Of a stretch of DNA of 64,000 bases, positions 56,010 through 64,000 are shown one piece after another. Where the stretch lies: assembly GCA_037903475.1 (NCBI GenBank), contig JBAJFG010000362.1:744001-808000 (forward strand), given 5' to 3'. Under the pieces are notes generated by a model, which was not told where the DNA came from, searched no databases, and worked only from the letters and a program-made list of their open reading frames with translations. The stretch's first letter is position 1. Each line of letters opens with the position of its first letter. The stretch comes from Ancylostoma caninum. Lineage: Eukaryota > Nematoda > Chromadorea > Rhabditida > Ancylostomatidae. Made by a program: the position numbers and the translations under genes.

Positions 56010-59000
56010 ACCTAGCATACTCCAGGATTTGTAGCAGCTTTTGGACGGATGTGCCCACTTTCTGCTGATTGCGTCACTGTTTATTTGTCAGGTGTTTGCT
56101 GTCGTTTTGTCTACAACCTGCAGAGTGCTCAAACCTTCACGCCTTTTGGTCGATTCTACGTTATTTTTATTCTTGTACCTTGAACTATGTACCAGATCTA
56201 CCTCCTTTTAACTATGTTCATGCGAAGCCTTCTTCTCATGGAACCTAATGAAAAAAAACTTAGATAAATGTGTAAAGGAAGGGGAAGGTAGCTTTTTTGG
56301 AGTCAAGCTAGCCACTACGTGGATTATTCTTTGTGAGTCCCTCTGGGTCACGCGAGAACCCTCATTTATTTCTGAGGCTTCATCCAACAGTGCACCCATG
56401 CAGTCATTCTCACTTACCAAAAAGGTCACAAGCGTGGTCTAAGGATCCGATCTCGTCACGAAGAGCTCCTTAACAAAATATCATGTTTTCCAATTATTTT
56501 GTTGCATGTACTTCGAGAAAAATATCCAGCAAATCTGAAGAGCTTCTCATAAAGAACACGATGGAAGTAGTTAATTGGGAAAATGGAAGTAGTGTATTGA
56601 AGAGGGCGAGTCGGGTGATGAAAAAGATTTTCCAAAATTAGATAACTCGGAAGATATAGAAACTTCTTATCGGCTTTCGATAGATAATTTTTACTGCTGT
56701 TTTGTAGTGTTCATTTCTATTATATTACCTACGTGACGTACCTTCGAATTAATCTTTCATGAGCTTCATTTCTGAAGTTCCTGACATTCATTCCCCCTTT
56801 CTGGCAGAAACTCTAGATTTAATCCACTATTTACATCATGTCGGTCTTTTGGGAAGTACGGGAATGGACGCCACTATGTGTACCTCGAATCAAAAAAAAA
56901 ATCAAATAATTTCATTGATTTATCTGTTAACTCAATATCCAAATCAAAGAATGCAAATTCTGCAAGACGGGAAAACCATAAATCCTTCATTACGATTTCT
57001 CAGTGGTTATATTTCTCTCTCTTTCGCGAGTATCCGAGACTTCAAATTATTCGAAATCGAACACTAAAATTTAGAGTATATTCACTGAGTAACAAGAAAT
57101 TATGGAACAGATTAGAATTGTTCTCAATCTTCACCGGAAATCAAAGATAATCTCACTGACCATACAAAATAGGTTTGTACAATGGGGGGGAGTCCTCGTA
57201 ATAGTCACCATCTGCTCAAATGCGATTCTTTTTTCCCTCGAAAAATCGTCCACAGCGCTCACCCCTGCATTTGACAGCTTCATGGAAATTCATTCCAGAA
57301 GTTCCAGTACTTCATCCGAAGTATTGCTTACCGCTTAGAAGTCCTTTGTCGAACAACTTACTTCAACACGCTCCATATGAGATGACTTATTGGGTACAAG
57401 TCTGGCCATTTCAACAATGAACCACTCCATGTTCCAGTGCGGGATTTTCGTGAGGGTGACAGAAATGTTCTCCTCTTTGAATTTCTGCGTATTCCTGGAG
57501 TTGGAGTGTTGAGCACCATGATGTTATTAGGCCTACATTTTTTTAATCTCAACCACTTGACAATCATATGATGTGAAGCAAAAAAATATTAGAATGGGAG
57601 CTCCGTTCCAAAATTTCTTGTCATGCTTTAATGCATTATTCAGTCCTAAATGTAGACGCCAACATTCCATTCGTACCTCACAAGGATAGGTATTTCATGA
57701 TGTGAAAGAAACTAGCTTGGAACTTCTCAAGAAAGTTACCTTTGTTCCCTAGAACATTAGCTCAGCTTTTGCAGCGTGGGAAACAATGGATTTTCTTATC
57801 CACCTTCCTGTTTTGCACGTCCTTGGTTGCCTATGTCTTGTCTAGTCGGATTCGCGGACGTGGGATTGCTAGCTGATCTCGTGAAAATTCATTCGAAATC
57901 GGGCGGGTGATCGCCAGGGACACGGTTCTCAATCTTCCTAGTATATCCAGGGCGATTTAGTGGGTCTGTTACACAACCAGAGCAGGAAAATTAATTGCGA
58001 GGCGATCGAGAACAACGACTGAGGCAAACTTCGCACATTTCCGGAAACTGTAGTCACGTTAAAGCGAATTTGATTCTGCTCACCTCTACTACAATAATGT
58101 AATCTGTGCAAAAACGTCGCCCGCGAGCCATTAATCCGTCATAGTCGCTCCTTCATAATTATCCTAAAAACAAACCTACTCAAGTATGTATTTCTCGAAC
58201 AGGTGAATCCTTTTGTATTGCAGCGAATCGAATGGCTGATAAATTTTTTTTAAACATTTTATCACTACAAATTTCAGCGAACGTGCTTGAACGTGGCTGA
58301 CCAAATCGGGATTGATTCCTAAGAAACCGAGTTTTTGATGGTATTTTCTGTACCGTAAGATGTTGGAGAAATAATATATATTCAAATTCATTATGATATG
58401 CAGAATCAGATTTTTTGGGGGAAACCTACAATTTTCGCACTTTTAGAGAAGTAATAGATGAACAACGTTTTGGGTGTGCATTCTTTCTGCGAGGACCGGG
58501 AGCAGGATTGTAGTGCATATCATAGCTGCGGTTGAATACGTTTGTACAACACATTTCACGGCATTTTCAATGGGATGTAATTCTGGATATAATTCTCCAC
58601 AATCATCTGTTCTAAAATCCGTTCCTACAGCCAAATTCTGCAATGTTCGCCGGTTCAAAAATGTGCAAAGGCCTGCAGGATCTCTCTAACGTTTTCGTTT
58701 TTTTTTGACAACTAAATAAATTCCGCTTGTATTTGCCGTAGCTGACTTTGTTGATGTGTTTTTTTTTAATTTTGTGTAACGTGATAGATCACAGTATAAC
58801 CCCTGACACGGAAGGCAGCGTGAAAAGTAAACAGCGGATAGATTTAAGGAAGTTTGCAGAAACAAAATGATCCAAAACTTCATCGACAAAAGCCGTGAGC
58901 TACATAATTGTCTTTATAAGTAATGAATAATATGAATAAAAAAGGAAGAACATGTGCAGGTGTGAAGCGTTCTGTCTGGGTAAGGCTCTGCTATTGGTCA

Positions 59001-59175
59001 TCTCATTCGCCTGCCAATCACAGAGCTCGGGCTCATGGCCGCTCGCAGGTACACCGCTCTATACTACTAAAACAGCGTCAGATATAGCTTATCCCTAAAG
59101 CACATCATTATTCTACGGAAAAAGGTAAACAATAAACAATATTCATAAAAAGCAAGTGGCACTCAAACGATATTG
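56010..59175. other. no gene seen
   Basis: AT-rich sequence with many overlapping frames of 60-100 codons on both strands. None has a family motif, a convincing start or joined exons. Confidence 0.4.
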
Positions 59176-59178
59176 AGG

Positions 59179-59358
59179 AACAATTGTCGAAAAGATAGAC
59201 GGGTTCCGTAATTGCAGAAACGTAGTGGGACCTGAACGGTAAAAGCGGAGAGAGCATGCTCCGAGTGAGAGTGTCGAGTAGGTCCCGACACGATTCGTTT
59301 AGTCGTTAGGCTGTGAAGCCGCACGACCAATCCGTCTATTTTTTTGACGAGGACTGTA
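59179..59358. mobile_element. Tc1/mariner-type MITE, second copy of the 30476 family
   Basis: Left AACAATTGTCGAAAAGATAG, right end GACGAGGACTGTA (complement TACAGTCCTCGTC). Interior GTGGGACCTGAACG and GGAGAGAGCATGCTC match the 30.5-kb copy in order. Confidence 0.7.
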
Positions 59359-59359
59359 T

Positions 59360-62300
59360 AAGCGTGTGAACCGTTGGTTGAAACGCGCTCTGCTATTGGT
59401 CAGTTCTCCTATCTGACCGATCGCAGAGCTCAATCGCATTGCCCTTTCCGGGAACAGTGCTCCAAACTGAATAGTAAAACGAGATCAATAGTAATGCATC
59501 TGATCTTCATCCGAAGTGATCATTTTCATGGAGAAACCCACCATTTTCAATCCGCCTCAAGAATGACCAAAAAAGCGGATGACTACCCAGCATCCACCTA
59601 TCCTCACCGCTTATAGCGTATGGGACACGAATAGGGATTTTCGGCGTGTTTTTTCATCCAGCACATGATTGCATCTCTCATTTTCTTTGTCCCATACGCT
59701 TCCCTGTGACAGATGCTCCAATCCAGGAGCCCGTGCAAAACGTCCATTAGAGAATTCTCCAGAGAACGGAGACAAAGCAGATCTGACTGTTCCGAGAATA
59801 GATGAGCACCCACGGCATTAGTGCACTTTCTAGAAATTGCCGGATGGCTTCGGCAATCGCTGGCGGCCTTTCAGCGTCTATTTCCATTTCGCATGCCTAG
59901 AACGACATTTTGTATTAGTTGTAATGAACGTGCGCACATCCACTACTTGTCGACGCGCTTCACTGCTTCATCAGCGCTCCGGCAAAACACCCACATTCAT
60001 TGCGCTCATGCTGCCGGAGAAATCCCCCCCCCCCCCTCTTCAGAGCAGCATTCACGTGCGGCTCCTGCTTTAGTTACCTAGGTTCCGCTGTTCAATAGCA
60101 GGCATATATGGTGCTGAAATTGCTGAGGTGCTGGATGTTTATCGTCCGACATGCGCTCTGATTGAATCTTAGCCTCCAAGCTCTATTTACGTCGATGCTA
60201 ACTAGGGATTTCCGCCACTGGCTGGTGATAACTTCGTTTTTTCCTCAGGCCAAACACGCTGTCGGCTTTTTCTGGGGCGTTCCCCGCAAGGGCTACTGAC
60301 TTTTGCTGGCGAAGCGGCAGTAATCCACCTGTTTTGCGCGTGGCGCTCGAGCTTAATTACTCGCCGCACTGCTGCTTGTCTTCCTCCATCACAATTATTT
60401 CCATAATTGAAAAGTCGATGAGAATGGTAATGTAAAGAGATGGAAGGGGAAACACCCAGAGGCTAATTTGTATTCCCATGCTGATGCTCCCTTCTAGAGC
60501 CAGAATCGAAAAGGGAATGCTACCTATTCCCAGGCCGGTTCTTTTTTCTTCCCAAGAAAATTGCCGTTGAACAATTCCTCTACCTGCCTAGACCCTATAC
60601 CTAGGACCGGCCCTCGAAACAAGGTGTTTGATGGTTTTCAAATCGAACATTCGATTTGAAATATGTCGAGAATTAGATTGTATAAGAATGGTAGCGTAAC
60701 AGCGATGGAGAAAAGGGATAAAGGAGTTTAAGATTTTTGCATTGTCAAATATTTAGATTCTCCTCGAATCGGCTCCTGCTTAATTAAGTTCAGAACTTTG
60801 CCTCGTTCAAACATCCAGATTTTCCAGGACATGGTTCTTGGTTCATTGAGATACTTGATTTTTATCTAGGACTGAGTGTAACTTGCACTGCTGGAGATTT
60901 CAGGAGGAGATAAGTATTTAAGGAATATGTTATGGTGGACATAAAAATCCCTGTTCTTCTGGAGGAATTTGGAACCCTTCCTGAAATTCACTAAAACTGA
61001 TAAAAAATGTTTTGCCCTTTGTAAAATTTTTTAGTTTTTCAAAAATAATGTATGGCAACCACAAAAACCTGTTCTAGCGGATTTTTGTCATAATTAAACA
61101 CAGTTTGTTTGAAATTTTGGTATTTTTGGCGGTTTATTCATAATAGAGAAACTTCTAACTCGAAGACGCATGACACCTATTGCTTTTTCCTTGAAAATCC
61201 ATGGCATTTCCTCAAAAATCTTTCAAAATTTCCTGAGAATTTTCCAGAAGGTACCAAAACTTTGCTTTGATAAGTCTTCTCCACCCTGTCTTACTAAAGC
61301 ATTTTAACTTTGCATTATATGTATGTGCGTATTTCTCATTAATTCTTCCGGATTCAGTGATTGCCTGATATTACAGTTGCTGCAGTCTCCTAGCAAATTA
61401 TGACACATTCATAAGGCTTTCCAACACTTTACTGAACTCTAATAATCTATCGCTTTTACCTCTGCATTTTTTTAGATTTCTTAACATTTGCTGTCTGGAT
61501 CTGACTATTTTTCCCCACAATCGATATTTTGCCGCTATTTCGGCTGTTCAAATATGTACTTAGAAGGTGCACAAGCCAGCAAGAAATAGTTCTCTGTCAA
61601 TTCCCATGCGCCAGCGAAAGTGAATGATTTTCGCACGAGTTCTCCCGAGCGGCACTGGGCACTGCCTTCCTTGCTTTCTTTAAGCTCCAGGAATTCAAAG
61701 TCTTTTTTGTCCATCCATCACTACAAATGCAAAGACCTTCACCGTAACGACATTTCTTACTGTTTCCTTTGCTTCAGCCTAATTTCCTAACGACCCTTGT
61801 TAAGAAACTGGACCAGGGCGGCGGATGTGAAGGGTTTTTAGGACCGCTACCCTTTTCTGCAAATATCTTTGAATTCAACTTTTAACTGGAAAATGAATGT
61901 GCAAGCAGAGCGAGCTCTCCTTCGAACACTTTATTCTGAAGAGAACGTACTGAAAAACGTTTAAGAATGTAAAATCCATAGTCATGCCGAAACATTTTCC
62001 TCTATAACAGCAAGCAAGCCTTCGAACTCATTAACGAGGCTGGGTGAGCTCATATTGTGGTGTCAGGTTTTCTTGCTGCTTCACACCTACTGTTCCACTG
62101 AATGCACGCAAAATGAATTTATAGGCTATCTAACAAATCTTTTCCATAGATTTGCACCTATTACAATCTTGTTTTCCCTTTTTCCCTCTCACTGTCTCCT
62201 TTTTCGTCCAGAAATTGGGGTGCAGCCTTATTTTTTTTCGAGAGCTTCTCAATTTGCCAAATTCTCTTAATTAATTTGTCATCTATGCACCGTCGATGTA

Positions 62301-64000
62301 CATACGTACTGCTCGAGGCTGCGGCGACACTGGTTCTATTATACGTATTGACCGGTCACCGGGCGAGAGAGGTGACAATCCTACGCTTTCAAAAAGTATA
62401 GCAGCAGCATAAAAAAACAGAGTTTAAGAAAGGGTGTATGTCAGGAGGAACGATAGCTAGCAATAGTTGGCTGCTATGAACCCGCGTGTCAATATCCCAT
62501 GCAATTGTAGACCCTCCCCTAGATAGATAGAGGGATTCGCAAACGCTGGCACTTGCGTGTGTGTTGATTATTTTCCAAGATGGTATGAGTTATTTGAACA
62601 GATTTTAGGCGAAAGCATAATTTCCGATTTTCAGAGTTTAATTTTCATTGAGATGTGACAATGGATCACTACAAGTTATTATGTCTTTGCCCCAAACCCC
62701 AGAAAAACCTTATCCAGTCTAGTTCTGAATCAGATAATGGTTTCGGTCCTTAGTACAGGGTAAGCTAGCATGCGCATCGTGTGAGATGGGCGTGGCAATC
62801 TTTACGTGGGATGCGCGATGCAGCTGGCAGCTGTCACGACCTATCGTTCTTCATGACCGCCACCCTTTAAGAAGCATTCCATGGGGGGAGGGGTGGTTCG
62901 TAGCTTAGCTGCGCCATTTGTTGGCTACCAAATTTGGAATAGGTATCTCAAGAGTGCTCCAAACGGACAACTACTGATCAGATGTAAGCGAAAAACGGCT
63001 GTTTTTTTTTCTTTGAATAAATTTGTCATGAGAAAATTACGAGGAGATCGGCGTGGAACTACCATTTTTAGGCAGTGATAAATCTTAGACATCCATCCAG
63101 TACAAGTAAGGGTTTTGAATCAGTCATTAAAGCAACGATCAGCGCTTCATCTTTATGAACCAGCAGAGTACCATTTCATTAGCCTAGGAATTATAGAGAA
63201 CTTGGTTAACCCAGAAAAGGGATCGAATTCTGACAATGTGTGCGGCAGAAGCTCCTCCTGCACTGCCCCTTGCAGTTCTCTCTATCCCTTGACAGCTACA
63301 ACTTCATTAGTAATAGCCAATGGCAGTAAAGGAGCTTGAAGTATATCATGTTGGAAAGTCCCCTAGCAGGTATAGAACAGCAGCAAATTAAAGAAAAATT
63401 AAAGTGGAACAAAAAGAAAACAAAGCCTAAAAGCTGTAAACAGATTTTCCATTGTTTCTTCAGTTAGTTTGCTCACCTGTAGCTAGAGCTGTACTCTTTG
63501 CTCTCACATACATAAGCAAAAGTTCATTTGACACACTATCCTATAATTTATTTTGAAATCCGAAGCGAATGTCCTCTGAGGGGAAGCCATAACAATAATA
63601 TTGTTTTCTCGCGAGAAGCTTTTTCCCAGAAAAGCCGAGTACTCTGCGTCAATCCCTCATCTCATGAGGGCTTCCATACCCACAATAAAGCATCTTTATC
63701 TGGAACGCACGGGCAGCATTTTTCAGCTGTGATGGATGATGGGATTTAGCGTACCCTTGCGTTCTCATCGGCTTCCTCGTTGCTCGTGCACTTTCCACTT
63801 CTACTACATATGAAGAGTTCTTCAACTATTTATTTTTCTAAAATTCTAGGCTGTCCCCTTTTTGACTGAAGCTATTCTTTCCTCATTTCTTGGGCATTAT
63901 TGTGATTTCTACTGAGGTATGTAGAGAATTGATTAACTTGTTTGTATTGCGTTTTATGTTGTTCTACATCTTTTTGTTGGAAATTATTCATTTAGCGTGG
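59360..64000. other. no gene supported
   Basis: Short frames only. The minus frame 59604-59813 (70 aa, two Cys, Lys-rich end) is compact but unidentified. Homopolymer C run near 60025-60037. Repeated AT-rich sequence without coding signal to the window end. Confidence 0.35.

Noticed and set aside
1..64000. CRISPR arrays, bacterial operons or ribosome binding sites
   Set aside because: Spliced eukaryotic genes throughout; the tandem repeats have no spacer structure of CRISPR type.

Overview
The window looks like nuclear DNA of a clade V (strongylid, hookworm-like) nematode. The basis is: genes split into short exons with AT-rich introns and TTTTCAG acceptors, a nematode-type cystatin family, an ATG-18/WIPI orthologue, and fragments of RTE-type and mariner-type transposons of the kind common in hookworm genomes. 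It is gene-poor and repeat-rich. I can support five protein-coding genes with complete exon/intron models. Most other open frames are short and unrecognised.

Left part (about 4.3-27.4 kb, minus strand): three secreted cystatins, called here A (4350-10671), B (18812-21253) and C (23833-26498). Each has five exons, and every intron is in phase 0. B and C lie in two adjacent direct repeats of about 5.3 kb (16791-22195 and 22200-27437), a recent tandem duplication. A is an older, diverged paralogue whose introns are swollen by mobile elements. A carries an in-frame 69-bp duplication in exon 1, has lost the N-terminal trunk glycines, and has Asp where B and C have Asn at the position matching the legumain-inhibitory site. 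All three keep QVVAG and PW.

Middle (27.4-35.9 kb): mostly unrecognised sequence with several inverted-repeat elements, one orphan exon-like piece resembling half a C2 domain, and a decayed retrotransposon end.

Centre right (36.1-49.1 kb, plus strand): an ATG-18/WIPI2 orthologue (11 exons, 384 aa, FRRG motif), which binds phosphoinositide in autophagy. It is followed by a previously unrecognised-looking secreted protein (8 exons, 299 aa): signal peptide, Pro/Ser/Thr-rich linker with three N-glycosylation sequons, then 12 cysteines arranged as three repeats of C-x10-C-x11-14-C-x6-C. The largest intron of this second gene holds two arrays of a 42-bp self-complementary TTCGAA-type minisatellite.

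Right part (49.1-64 kb): a 2.2-kb head-to-head inverted pair of elements with 118-bp internal repeats, a compact element with perfect 35-bp terminal inverted repeats, and a TTAA-flanked element with another TTAA-flanked element nested inside it. Beyond these there is one weak two-exon gene candidate and little else. The cystatins would act outside the cell on cysteine proteases. ATG-18 acts at autophagic membranes. I see no sign that the five genes form one pathway or operon.
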